A DNA stretch of 64,000 nucleotides from Ostrinia nubilalis. Its lineage: Eukaryota; Arthropoda; Insecta; Lepidoptera; Crambidae. The position numbers were made by a program, and so were the translations under genes. The DNA is taken from NCBI RefSeq assembly GCF_963855985.1, contig NC_087104.1:13888001-13952000 (forward strand). Reading direction: 5' to 3'. Shown in pieces: positions 10,993 through 20,900 of the stretch; the first letter of the stretch is position 1, and each line of letters opens with the position of its first letter. Under the pieces are notes generated by a model. It was given only the letters and a program-made list of their open reading frames with translations. It made no database searches and was not told where the DNA came from.

Positions 10993-11690
10993 TTTGTTTA
11001 TTAATATATTGTATACTTATAGTACTTAATGTAAGTAATTGTTTTTATTGCACATGTAAATAATTATAAAAAGAAAGGGGAGATTTGAAATGAAATGAAT
11101 GAAATGAATCATTTATTTACTTGTGATGAACTTAAATTTTTATTATTTTATTATAAACAAGAATATTCATACTAATAATTTCCATCTCACCGGTGATTTT
11201 ACTTTATTATTAGCGTACTAAATCGGATAAGCTGTATTGCGTACTTAACTGATTGACCACTTTACAAATTGATAATAGTAAACATGTTTTCTAATTCTGT
11301 ACGTTTATGCAGATATGTGCTAGGTAACAATTATTGTTTGTAGCGCTCTTGCTCTTAGTCATTTACCTTGTTACAAGTTCTAAATAAAAAGGGGTTGTTT
11401 TAATTACGTTTAATAAGTTTGGAGAACACATTTAGTTACGCATGAAAGATTTGTTTTGTTAGTGGAATTAATAAGTTATACATATATCTACTACATTACA
11501 TATAAGGTAAACATGATTGGATAATAAATAATGAATAAATAAATAATATATAGGTCGCTACTTGAGTTAATGAATAAACTATAAAAAATAAAAGCAAGTA
11601 ATGGATAGTTTGATTTTAAGTAAAGATGAAATAGTCATGAGAAAGAGGATTCAGCTTTAAATAACTTGGGTTTAAATGACATTAGTCACA
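10993..11690 (+). other. 3' non-coding region of Ty3/gypsy element
   Basis: About 700 bp of AT-rich DNA after the pol stop, with no env-like frame. It contains GAAATGAAATGAATGAAATG from about 11087 and the polypurine run listed separately. Confidence 0.7.
11068..11083 (+). promoter_or_regulatory. Polypurine tract candidate far from the 3' LTR
   Basis: A 16-base all-purine run AAAAAGAAAGGGGAGA lies 76 bp after pol and is followed by TTTGAAATG. In composition it is a textbook plus-strand primer site, which normally abuts the 3' LTR. Here the observed LTR begins 1.1 kb further on. See findings. Confidence 0.5.
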
Positions 11691-11696
11691 ATGAAA

Positions 11697-12045
11697 CTTG
11701 CAAGAAGGATGGTTTGCAAGATGTTCATGTGTTAATGATTTATTGTAACTTGCAAGAAGGAGGGTTTGCAAGATGTTCATTTGATATTATTTATTGTAAC
11801 TTGCAAGAAGGAGGGTTTGCAAGATATTCAGTTTTAATTATTATTGTTTTGAATGACATTGGTTACAATGAATCTTGCAAGAAGGAGGGTTTGCAAGATA
11901 TTCATTTGTAAATTATTTATTGTAACTTGCAAGAAGGAGGGTTTGCAAGATAATAAGACTTATGATGTTGTAACTTGCAAGAAGGAGGGTTTGCAAGATA
12001 ATAAGACTTATGATGTTGTAACTTGCAAGAAGGAGGGTTTGCAAG
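11697..12045 (+). repeat. Seven-copy palindromic repeat array in the element's 3' region
   Basis: Seven 24-bp units start at 11697, 11749, 11800, 11874, 11926, 11974 and 12022. Each unit is CTTGCAA, a 10-base AG-rich spacer (GAAGGAGGGT), and TTGCAAG, so it is a 7-bp inverted repeat. Six units are identical and the first differs by one base. Starts are 48-52 bp apart except one 74-bp step. The linkers vary, but the last two intervals are near-perfect 48-bp tandem copies. Short frames across it are artefacts of the repeat. Confidence 0.93.
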
Positions 12046-12140
12046 GTTCTATTATGATTTGATAACTAGTACATTTTGAAATAATAAATATAATTCATAA
12101 CATTGTTAGGTGATTCGATTGGCCATGTGTTAGGTTTGCC

Positions 12141-12160
12141 AGTGCATGAGGACATGCACT
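12141..12160. repeat. Perfect hairpin just upstream of the 3' LTR
   Basis: AGTGCATG and CATGCACT flank a 4-base loop, ending 17 bp before the LTR. A GTGTTAGGTTT block upstream (from about 12127) repeats the first bases of the LTR. Confidence 0.75.
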
Positions 12161-12177
12161 GCGTCAGGATGGACGAG

Positions 12178-12503
12178 TGTTAGGTTTCATTAAAATTATC
12201 TATTTCCGAACGAATATTTATATTTTTATTACTGGCAACACCATGCTAAATTTTAAAAACTACGGTCGATGGAATAAAGCCTTGTTTTCACTAGTGCGCA
12301 CAAAGTGCCCCCTAGTGGAAACAAGGCTAAAACTTAAATATTTTTATTGGCAACACCGGCTGCTAAATTGAGGAGGGATAAAAACATGGCGAATCGAATC
12401 ACTTTTGCTCGAGCCGTTGTCGTGGACAGACGTGCCTGGAACCTGTAACGAGTATCTGGAGAAAATAGAAGTCTACTTGGAAAATAATGTGAGTTTTATT
12501 ACA
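12178..12503 (+). repeat. 3' LTR of Ty3/gypsy element
   Basis: 326 bp, identical to the 5' LTR by direct reading. The bases just before it (GGATGGACGAG) are only weakly purine-rich. Confidence 0.92.
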
Positions 12504-13356
12504 TAAAGAAAATGGTGTACTAAATACTGTGCAGTATTTAACTGCCTAAATAATAATAAAAACCCAGAATGTACTTTTTTAAGCAGCCTCAAGACACTGA
12601 GAGGTAAATAAGTAGTTAATATTATTCATGCTAATTCATGCTAAATCATGTATTTCCTCCGCCATTTTCCGCAGTTTGGCACCTCACGTCACATCATTTT
12701 ACCGAAGTCAGCCCTATAGCTTCGGCGCAGTGCCGATCACTGACGTTTGTCAACAAAATGGTGCTTGACAGGCTAAATTACACCATATTGTTAATGACAT
12801 TGAACATACATTTTTTTAAATACCTTTGCGAAGTAAAACTTCTGTACGTAGTACCTACTTATTATTATTCTGTGGTTTGACCGTCACAGACACACTCTTG
12901 CAACTGCTCTCATACCTCAGACACTGAGTCAGTTAATCGCCAGACCTATAATTTATTTTTGAAGATGCGTGAATGGATCAAGCAAGTCGGAATTTCTGTG
13001 ACAAGCTGCATATCACTGGCGAAGCCGCAGGCAAAAGGTAGCTATTTTTATTACAAGCTTTATATTGACTTCACTTGTTAGTATGTGTGGGACAAATCTT
13101 GCAACTGAAATTAAGACCAGTTCTCCTTAACCGATTGAGCTGCAATTTGGTATACTTATGCAAGTACGATGACAATGCAATATTATGGTACCATTGAGCT
13201 GGTCTGATGATAGAGTCAGAAGGTGGCCATAGGAACTCCTAAACGGAACGGCGGAAACTTATCGAGTTTGGGTTCGTTGGATTCGTCTTCCCGAGCACTT
13301 TGGTGCTAAATGATGACCAGGGCCCAGATTGAGATAAAACTAAAAAGTGTAAAATA
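12504..13356. other. Flank with short repeat pieces
   Basis: 12870-12950 carries a family E-like fragment (CTGCTCTCATACCTCAGACA). 12990-13042 has a Helitron-like 3' end (GCGAAGCCGCAGGCAAAAGG). Otherwise nothing is recognised. Confidence 0.4.
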
Positions 13357-13624
13357 AAATTATAATAAAAAAAAAACTTTTTTAAAAACAAGCTTTATTC
13401 TCTTAATGCAGTTGTACTAAAACGAAAAAAATAATTTTATGCAATGTTCAAGTAATTTCGAAAGCTTGTATCGCGCATGGAATTTATTCTTCTTTTCTCT
13501 GTTTGCGCTACAAGCTTTCGAAATTACTTGAACATTGCATAAAATTATTTTTTTCGTTTTAGTACAACTGCATTAAGAGAATAAAGCTTGTTTTTAAAAA
13601 AGTTTTTTTTTTTATTATAATTTT
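13357..13624. repeat. Near-perfect inverted repeat, arms about 115 bp, 38-bp spacer
   Basis: Arms 13357-13470 and 13509-13624 are complementary almost base for base, from AAAATTATAAT at the outside to TTTCGAAAGCTTGTA at the inside. The outer ends are A-rich on the left and T-rich on the right, like two poly(A)-tailed copies of one sequence in opposite orientations. There is no coding capacity. Confidence 0.92.
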
Positions 13625-13890
13625 TTTATCCACAAAGAGGAAGCTCTTGGCCTGTATCTCACCTGATGGTAAGTGATCAGGCCGAAGGTGGAAGCGAGCT
13701 TCACCCGGAATCCTCAACCACGGAGGAACTGGCTATCTTACCTCTAACCTTCACTGGTTGGGTTTTTATTGGCGGTCAAGCTGTAGATCCTGGCTACACA
13801 GGAGCTGCAGTAGTGGGAAAGAGAGGTGGGAATAGTAACGTATCTTACCTCTAACTGCTGGAACACAACAATTCTGTTGGCATTGTTTTA
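13621..13890 (-). mobile_element. tRNA-derived SINE (family A), 5'-truncated, with nested insertion
   Basis: Minus-strand SINE lacking its tRNA-like head: T-run, ATCCACAAAGAGGAAGCTCT, ACCTGATGGTAAGTGA, GCTTCACCCGGAATCCTCAA. It abuts the inverted repeat at its left edge. A family B fragment is inserted at 13749-13840. Confidence 0.8.
13749..13840 (+). mobile_element. Family B fragment inserted in SINE, 15-bp target duplication
   Basis: A 92-bp segment interrupts the SINE. The SINE bases TATCTTACCTCTAAC occur directly before (13734-13748) and after (13841-13855) it, and only once in the uninterrupted SINE at 17616. A 15-bp duplication is the hallmark of target-primed (LINE-driven) insertion. 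Confidence 0.85.
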
Positions 13891-13941
13891 GAAGCAATAA
13901 CAATAAATTAACTCATTTTGATGGTTTTGCAATGGAGGGAA

Positions 13942-14130
13942 GTCGAACCTTAATTTCGATCTCCTCCTATGTTCTTCTGATTAATTTCGTTGCGGGTCCA
14001 ATGACAGTTTAACTTTCCCCCGGGACAAACTTGACCTTCATTGGTTGGGTTTTTGTGGCGGTCAAGCTGTAGATCCTGGCTACACAGGAGTTGCAGTGGT
14101 GGGAACGAGAGGTGGGAATAGTCCCGTATT
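13942..14130 (+). repeat. Interspersed family B copy
   Basis: Long copy including the upstream part (CTTAATTTCGATCTCCTCCT, TTTCGTTGCGGGTCCAATG) and the common 3' part ending GAGGTGGGAATAGTCCCGTA. Confidence 0.65.
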
Positions 14131-14406
14131 TTGATGGTTTGAATCTATTCTCAAGTGTCGATTCAGACTTGCGTGTCATGACACAGACATAATGTCTGGG
14201 CGAGATCACGCCACGTTTTTCCTAGAAAGTCAAATCTGTTTTCCTGTTACTAAAATGTGGGGAATTACGGATATTGAGTCAAGTAATTACATACTTATTG
14301 TGTGTGATGAGTCTGTGGGAGGTCGCTGTGAGGAAAAAAGAGTTTAAATTAGTGAGACATTAAAAAATAAACACGGAAAACACAATTATAAATACTTGAA
14401 AATAGA

Positions 14407-14600
14407 TTTTTTTTTATGCATGTCAAGGCAGATATTTGACCGCAATCGCACCTGGTGTTAAGTGCGATGCAGTCTAGGATAGTACATAATTATCTGCCCT
14501 GTAAGTGCCTATTTACTCTCGCCTTGAAAGGCCCGGATTAAAGTGTTGAGAAAAGACAGCAGCAGGCAGCGAATTCCAGTCCCTAGCTGTTCGCATTATA
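14407..14600 (+). repeat. Interspersed family C copy
   Basis: T-run, TATGCATGTCAAGGCAGATA, CACCTGGTGTTAAGTGCGAT, TCTGCCCTGTAAGTGCC, then GCCCGGATTA. This is the longest copy of the family here. Confidence 0.55.
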
Positions 14601-15360
14601 AAAAGAGTTATCGAATAGGAATTCCTTCAATCTAACTATTTTTATGGAACATTTTGAAGATGAGAATGAGAATGGGTGCAAATACACATAATTTAATGAA
14701 ATTATAAAATGTAATTTAATACATCAGTAGCTAACACATTTCACCACAAATTTTCATTGAAATCTAAGTAAACGACAAAAGTGACAGTGAGGTAGTAAAA
14801 AATAAACTACCTACGCGTCAAGCTTCAGTAGTCTATTCTTTAGTAATAATAATAAAGCTTAACACTAAAATTTGGACACTTAACTCTCTTAAAACTAACC
14901 GCTATAATAACATCTAAAACCGCCCGAAAAAAACATACATAAAAACTCACACGCATAAAACCATTAAAGATTTTATTGTTCGAGCCAAAATGATCCCTCT
15001 TGTCGTCACAGAAGCACGTACGGGAAATTTATTAAAATGCGAACTATAAAAAAATAATTACATCTTTATTTGCAAGAAGCGCAGTAAAACACCGAGAGAC
15101 ATCATGCCTTTTTCAGCGATTAGGAGTTTTATTAAATAGTTTTAAGTGGAACAAACATCGTATGCTTGATATTATGAAGCGTTTTGATGTTTAAACTCTT
15201 TGCATTACGAATAAAACAATGCTTTGAGTTTTGAAAACGACAAACGTGGTCGAAAATTTCGTTAGCTAGGTAAAGAAGTTGTAATAACTACGATATTTGT
15301 TTCATTGTGACAGCGACTCTAATGAAAAAGGTTTGAAGAAGATTTTATCTTAACCATCTA
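14601..15360. other. No recognised feature
   Basis: AT-rich, nothing supported. Confidence 0.5.
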
Positions 15361-15550
15361 CACCTTTTATAGCGAAAGGTCACTCACACACTGATCACGA
15401 AATCTCAGAAACTACAAGTGCTAGGAGTCTCAAATTTTGCATTGTGGGTTACTTTTAGAACGTAGGTGCTCATGATGGGATTTTGCAAAATTCAACACCT
15501 AAGCTGATAAAACGGGATCTACGCATACGAAGTCACGGGCGGCCGCTAGT
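15361..15550 (+). mobile_element. Helitron-like element, second subfamily
   Basis: Shares ACAAGTGCTAGGAGTCTCAA, GAACGTAGGTGCTCA and the ACGAAGTCACGGG...CTAGT end with 4869-5083. Confidence 0.6.
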
Positions 15551-16225
15551 TTTCTGATGCACCTTGCACATTTACACAGAGTTCGATGAAAATTGATGTT
15601 AAGGATATAATTTATCATTTAAAATGTTAATCTACCTCATTATTCTTTGCAGACGAATCTGTGGGCATCAGATAGCTACAAACACATTTCAATGTAGTGT
15701 GTATCATCCTACCATTTCTACAAGCTGATGTATACGGTTAGTGTTTAATCTAAATATGAACACACAGCACAAATCATTGAATGGATTCTGCTGAAAGGCA
15801 CGTAGATAGTTATTATGGCCTAGGCACGAGCTCTAAGAAAAGATTTTCCCCTAAGATGATGAGACGGAAATGGGGTACAAAGTATCCCGCGAGCAAAGTC
15901 GCGAACAAAAGCTAGTCAGTATAAGAGCATTCCATTAAAAAGTCACTTTACAATAAATGCTTAATTCGAGTCAAGATTGAAATAAACGACACGGGCGAGA
16001 TGAAACGAGTGACGTTATGAATGTAAAACTCGATTTGAACACATAATAACTGTCTGTCCGTCATCAACTCGCAGATTTAAGGAGTCGACGTTTTGACAAC
16101 TGCAGTGGAATTTTCAACCCTTCATTGCTCATTGGTATTAAAGACCAAAATGACTAAAAACGACATGTTGGCTTTTCAAATCTTTCCATGACACATATTT
16201 TTGTTTAATTTGGGTAAAGTTGACC
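15551..16225. other. Unannotated with a Helitron-like 3' end
   Basis: 15880-15916 ends CAAAGTCGCGAACAAAAGCT then AGT, a Helitron-like terminus without a clear 5' part. The rest is unrecognised. Confidence 0.35.
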
Positions 16226-16348
16226 CCCGTATTCACAAACGATAGCTCTACGCACAGCGTTGAATAGAGCTCAGATTGGTTCGTGTGTAGCCCTGTGCGT
16301 CCACGCGCACTGTGAAACCTCATAGTAATGTTTGTAAATACGGGCGTG
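16226..16348. mobile_element. MITE, CCCGTATTCACAAAC ends
   Basis: Second copy of the 3424 family, with CCCGTATTCACAAACGAT on the left and GTTTGTAAATACGGG on the right. Confidence 0.7.
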
Positions 16349-16656
16349 ACTCTTATAACAGTCATCAAGCTCAGTTTAGAGTTTGTATCACAATTTTAAG
16401 AACTTGACGCACATTGGTTTGTTGTAATAAACTTACAATATACATTGCGAGTTCACTTTAGCACCAAAATTTTAGATCTTAGTGACGTTTTAATCCTTCA
16501 AAAATGTAGAGACAACACATGAAAGTAAAGGTTGTCACGTCCCTATTACAATTACTTATTAAGCCAGTATATTTAGTTTGACGTGTAAATTCCAGTCGCT
16601 TCTATGGGATTAAAATAACTTTTTAGATTCACAAGTAAATACTTTTCGTGGGCATT
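16349..16656. other. No recognised feature
   Basis: Nothing supported. Confidence 0.5.
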
Positions 16657-16735
16657 GAAATGCCTAGACTGCATCCCACTTAACATCAGGTGCGATTGTG
16701 GTCAAATACCTGCCTTGTTATGTATAAAAAAAAAG
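16657..16735 (-). repeat. Interspersed family C fragment
   Basis: Reverse-strand copy: GACTGCATCCCACTTAACAT, GTGGTCAAATACCTGCCTTG, ending in an A-run. Confidence 0.5.
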
Positions 16736-17615
16736 ATACGAATGGGTCTAAAAGATCACCTACTATTATTAAGGGTTATCAGTCATTCAGTATCATACTT
16801 ATCGTCTCATTTTCATTTTCCCTCATTATTTTCGTTGGATGTTTTTGATTAAGATTTTAGTAGATGTGTGCGTGGTTATATGTTTTTCATCCGGTCTTTT
16901 GTATTTTTACACGAAAAAAGTGTTTCTTTTTCATATTGCATTTTCAGGTTAATTCTTATAAATTTGCTCTGTGTTTAAATAACACAGAAAAGATATTTTA
17001 AGAATTTACTACGAAGTGTACGTTGTACTTTATTTTGTACTACTACGCACTAGTTGTGAGTGAGTGTATTTTAAAGTGATTTATATTGATTTATTATAGA
17101 TTCCAGGATGACTATGTAGTTGTTTTGGAAGATACTAATAATATCGTGTGTCAGACTGCGTCTATATCATCTTTGTTTTCAGGAATTGACCAATCTCCCT
17201 GCTAGAAGAGTCGATAATTTATTATCCACGCAAAAGCTGAAAATTTTGTAAATATAATAGTATGGTGAAAATCGGCTATAACATTAAGAATAAGAATAAG
17301 AAATTTATTTATAATATTCATTACATGTCAACGTTAATATATTCATTACATTAACGTAACGGAGTAACCTTTTCCTGGACTGTCTGGAAGAGGTCGCTTC
17401 TTAGCGGTAAGTCTGGTTGTACTTATGGGTTTATGCTCACGGAGACATCCTGTTTTTTGCACGATCCTGTTTAGTAGCATGCGTGTTTTAATACAAACGT
17501 CCATACATCCCGTTTTCAGGGTCTCGGAAAAAACCGATCCGTTCGAATTTGTAATTTGAATTTCAAGAATTCAAATAAAACTCTATAATCTGATGCGCTG
17601 TGAATTGTACCTACC
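16736..17615. other. Mostly unannotatable; retroelement-like tail
   Basis: 17281-17410 contains AATAAGAATAAGAAATTTAT followed by GACTGTCTGGAAGAGGTCGC, a block I recall as common in lepidopteran repeats but cannot classify. Otherwise nothing is seen. Confidence 0.3.
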
Positions 17616-17946
17616 TTTTTTTTTTTATCCACAACGAGGAAGCTCTTGGCCTGTATCTCACCTGATGGTAAGTGACGATCAGGCCGAAGGTGGAAGCGAG
17701 CTTCACCCGGAATCCTCAACCACGGAGGAACTGGCTATCTTACCTCTAACTGCCGGAACACAACAATGCTGTTAACATTGTTGTTATGGCGACAGACTTA
17801 GGTAAGATGGTGGTAGCTAGCCAGGCGGACTTAGAACAAGCCCTACCACCAACCAAACCGAACAGAAAAATCTGCCCCCACTGGGAATCGAACCCGGGAC
17901 CTCTGCGTCTGAAGCAGGTGGTCTTACCACTAGACCACAGAGGCGG
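17616..17946 (-). mobile_element. Full-length tRNA-derived SINE (family A)
   Basis: On the minus strand the element begins with a tRNA-like head containing an A-box (TGGTCTAGTGG) and a B-box (GGTTCGATTCC), the internal RNA polymerase III promoter. The body ends in an A-run (the T-run at 17616-17627). It is about 330 bp. Partial relatives are at 13621, 32622, 33660 and 34206. Mobilised by LINE machinery in trans by family analogy. Confidence 0.85.
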
Positions 17947-18174
17947 TTACTAAAATGACGAGAGATCCATAACTCACAATATCAAAAACGCTGCCAAAAT
18001 GCTGAGTGAAATCAATTTGCGAAGCTATATTTAGCAGATCAACGCTCCTCGATCGTAATTAACGGGGTTCATTGCTTCAGGAGAAGTCAACAATTTTATA
18101 TTTATTCGACAAACTTATAACACCGTTAGTACAGCGAAAGGAGAACGGTCAAGAAAATCAAATTTGCCTTAAAT

Positions 18175-18286
18175 TCGTTCGTTTCAGCCAAATGACGTCC
18201 ACTGCTGGACAAAGCCATAACGACCGGTCTTGCGCCGCCCGCATTCAGGTATTTCCCGCGACCTTCACCAGATCGTCAGTCCACTG
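18175..18286 (-). repeat. RTE-like LINE 3' end fragment
   Basis: CGTTCGTTTCAGCCAAATGA then CGTCCACTGCTGGACAAAG and CCAGATCGTCAGTCCACT. It has the AACG-type tail variant, as at 123-235. Confidence 0.7.
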
Positions 18287-18327
18287 TATTGATCTTTTTG
18301 TTTTGTTTGGAGTTGAATAGTATTTAA

Positions 18328-18435
18328 AACGGGACTATTCCCACCCGTCGGTCCCGCCGCTGTAACTCCTGTGTAGCCAGGAAAAAAACCCAACCATTGA
18401 AGGTCAAGTTTGTCCCGGGGAAAGTTAAACAGTCA
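18328..18435 (-). repeat. Interspersed family B copy
   Basis: Reverse-strand copy with ACGGGACTATTCCCACC, CTGTGTAGCCAGG and AACCATTGAAGGTCAAG. Internally shortened. Confidence 0.65.
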
Positions 18436-19277
18436 TGTACATGTATTTCACACAACTATAGACACAAAGTGGAAGGTTTCCACTTTTCCAGTGATATTTA
18501 TAATTAATTTTAAGTTCAATAGTACATATTTGTAAATTTTCAAATGCTTGGGATATCGTTCGCAGAATAAGGCAATCGGCCTTGTATGTAAAGGCAAAAA
18601 AAGTGATGGTAAAATTTACGTCATATTTGAAGATGAATGAAGAAAAATGTTTTTGCCGTTTTTGGCCGAAAAAATTCTTTAACATTTCTGGAGTTGCCTC
18701 TATAAAGAAATTCTTTTGTCGATCGCATTATTTTTAAATTAGCGGGTACAGTTACAAGTTGTTGTGAGAACATGATTTTTAAGTCAGTAATTTTCTCGGT
18801 TCTAACAAGTTCTAACCTATAAATTATTAAATAAAATTACATTTCAGGTGAAAAAAAGAAACATTAATGTCAAATAAAAAGATATTACTGTATAATTTTG
18901 TTATTTACTAGCGGCTAGCGTGTTATTTATAAATAACGCAATGTCTTTAAAAATAAAAGCTTTTTAATTGTGATACAAAACAGTAAATTTAACACAGTAG
19001 GTTTCATCAAATTAATTGATTTTACTGCCACTTGTTTTATGTTACAAAGATAGATAACTCTCATTTGTTTGAGTAAATAAAAAATAAAGCGCATTTGCCC
19101 AGTATTTTTTTATAAAGTTTGTTACTTACTCCCGTTAGCCCCTCGCACTAAGCTAAAATGCTTGTATCATTTTATTTTCTTTTATTCAGAATACAAACAG
19201 CTTACAAATACATACGTTGCATACATACAATATTATTATAGTTGGTCAAAGCCTACAGTTTTCTCCTCTATGTAACT
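18436..19277. other. Mostly unannotatable; SINE D fragment
   Basis: 19128-19175 (TTAGCCCCTCGCACTAAGCT) matches the tail part of the tRNA-derived SINE at 55735-55892. The rest is AT-rich. Confidence 0.35.
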
Positions 19278-19540
19278 ACGGCCCGGTTTTTTGATTCGAA
19301 GTTAAAAATAACCAATGGTCAAATCGTCGCTTGCCTCTCTAACTGACGTATCTGACATTTTTTTCGAAACTGAGTTATCTACACCATCATAATCAGTTTT
19401 GCAAGACGAATCGATCTGTCTAATCGCCTGATTTTTTGCAAAATGACAGTTACATCATTTAGAAAGGCAAGCGACGAAATTTGACAGAATCAGATGTCAA
19501 ATGACAAGTGGTTAAATAGCAGAAAAAACACGGGGTACAA
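19278..19540. mobile_element. Imperfect inverted-repeat element (MITE-like)
   Basis: GTCAAATCGTCGCTTGCCT on the left is matched in reverse by AGGCAAGCGACGAAATTTGA on the right. The similarity extends outward imperfectly to about 19278 and 19540. There is a single copy in the window. Confidence 0.5.
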
Positions 19541-19782
19541 AATTTAACAAATTGCACTACAAATTCCAAAGTAGGTATAGTTTTCAAAAGCAACACATCA
19601 TTCTGTTCTTCAAATTTTTGAGTTGGTAAATTAGTGAAATCTTTAGCTTATATTAATCTGACAGCTCGTGATAAGTATGTCAAATTCACCTACCCTATTG
19701 TGAGTACAGAAATAACCTGAATCAATTCGCTAAAAATTAGGTAGTAACCTACATAAGTATTGCCTAACGGCAATAGTAGTAG

Positions 19783-19912
19783 TGTCAAGGACAGAATTTA
19801 AAAGTTAATTAAGAAAAAAGAATAAAGACGTCACATTCAAACAAACGCAGAAAAATATGGTTTTTCATTTTGCTCTTCTTCTTAATATTACAAAATATTA
19901 TGTAGAGAATCA
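19783..19912 (+). repeat. Solo LTR related to the BEL/Pao element
   Basis: A 130-bp sequence starting TGTCAAGGACAG and ending AGAATCA, clearly homologous to the 118-bp LTRs at 45880 and 51929 but diverged and with small insertions. AGTAG lies on both sides (19778-19782 and 19913-19917), a 5-bp duplication of the size seen for the complete element. No internal sequence remains, so it is a product of LTR-LTR recombination. Confidence 0.85.
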
Positions 19913-20598
19913 AGTAGAAAGATTTAGCTAAACTTATACATGTATTTTTTAAAATTATCTTTGTCTACTCGACTGTGAATTGAACAAGGTGGCAGACTTC
20001 TTCGTATAATAAACGATGCGATGCGAAAGTTTAAAAGTAATTACTCGAGAATAATTCTAAGTCGATAAATTAGAGAAAAACATCTTTAGAACATGTTCTA
20101 TTTTAGCTTTATTTTTTTGATTTATTTGTCAATAGATTCAGTTGTAAAACGAAGAATCCGTTACAGTACGAAAATAAGGGGAAAAGGCAGTTGTAAGATA
20201 CTAATATTATAAGCAATATTATAAGCGGAAACCTCTAATAAAAAAAAAATCTTACTTATTTTGTTAATTTTAAACCTTGTACATAAATGTGTGTGAAGTA
20301 TGGAGCCTACAAGTTTGCTCGTATACATTGGCGAGAAGCTACCAGCACTCTCTAAATATGTACATTCATTTGTCTGCATATTTAAAATACCATTACCTTG
20401 CAAAAACCAAACTCCGGTAATTTCGGCTGGAGATAAAAAAAAAATATTATAAGCGGGTAAATTTACTGTATTACTGGATGTGAAACACTTGCTTCTTCAT
20501 GTAAAAACTGCTTGGGATGAAAATGTATAATATTGTAGTTTTGTTATACTCAGAACGGCATAAATATTGGAAATAATGAGACTAAAAAAGGCGCATTT
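19913..20598. other. No recognised feature
   Basis: AT-rich, nothing supported. Confidence 0.5.
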
Positions 20599-20900
20599 TT
20601 TTATGCATAACAAGGCAGATATCTGACCACAATCAAAATGAAAATTGGCATTTGTCCCATACCACTGACACTTACATTCAGGAGTAAAAAAACGTAACAA
20701 CAATTTGAACTGAGTTTGTTCCGGCGTTTCTTCTCAGCACTTGCCTTAAGTTTGTCTCGAAGCGCTGGTAGGGCCCAAAAGATAAGGAGACATGTAAAGT
20801 GTCCCATAAGGGCTACCTTTTCTTTTTTTATATTTGACGTTCATAAGTGCCACTTGTGGTCTAAATTGAATAAATATTTTTGATTTTTGATTTTGATTTT
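20599..20900. repeat. Short family C piece and LINE 3'-tail-like sequence
   Basis: 20599-20640 is a family C fragment (TATGCATAACAAGGCAGATA). 20700-20900 ends GAATAAATATTTTTGATTTT followed by repeated GATTTT, the tail style of some lepidopteran non-LTR elements. Class is from memory. Confidence 0.4.

Larger units (their letters stand above)
5481..12503 (+). mobile_element. Ty3/gypsy LTR retrotransposon, apparently recent
   Basis: A 7023-bp element bounded by two 326-bp direct repeats that I read as identical over their full length, each starting TGTTAGG and ending TTATTACA. A 4-bp TAAA lies immediately outside each end (5477-5480 and 12504-12507), which fits a target-site duplication. Inside are a 341-bp leader, one gag-pol frame in the order protease, RT, RNase H, integrase (Ty3/gypsy order), and about 1.2 kb of 3' non-coding DNA. 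No envelope-like frame is present. Identical LTRs imply a young insertion. One protease residue is suspicious (see the gag-pol entry). Confidence 0.93.

Noticed and set aside
11697..12045. CRISPR-like array (regular palindromic repeats with spacers)
   Set aside because: The repeats lie in a eukaryotic LTR retrotransposon between pol and the 3' LTR, several linkers are near-identical to each other, and no cas genes are present.
10993..12177. A possible envelope gene downstream of pol
   Set aside because: Only short frames occur here, and those across 11666-12062 are produced by the hairpin repeats. No signal peptide, membrane anchor or other env feature was seen.
17878..17946. A functional tRNA gene on the minus strand
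   Set aside because: A- and B-box sequences are present, but they head a roughly 330-bp SINE with a poly(A) tail, and related headless copies occur elsewhere in the window.
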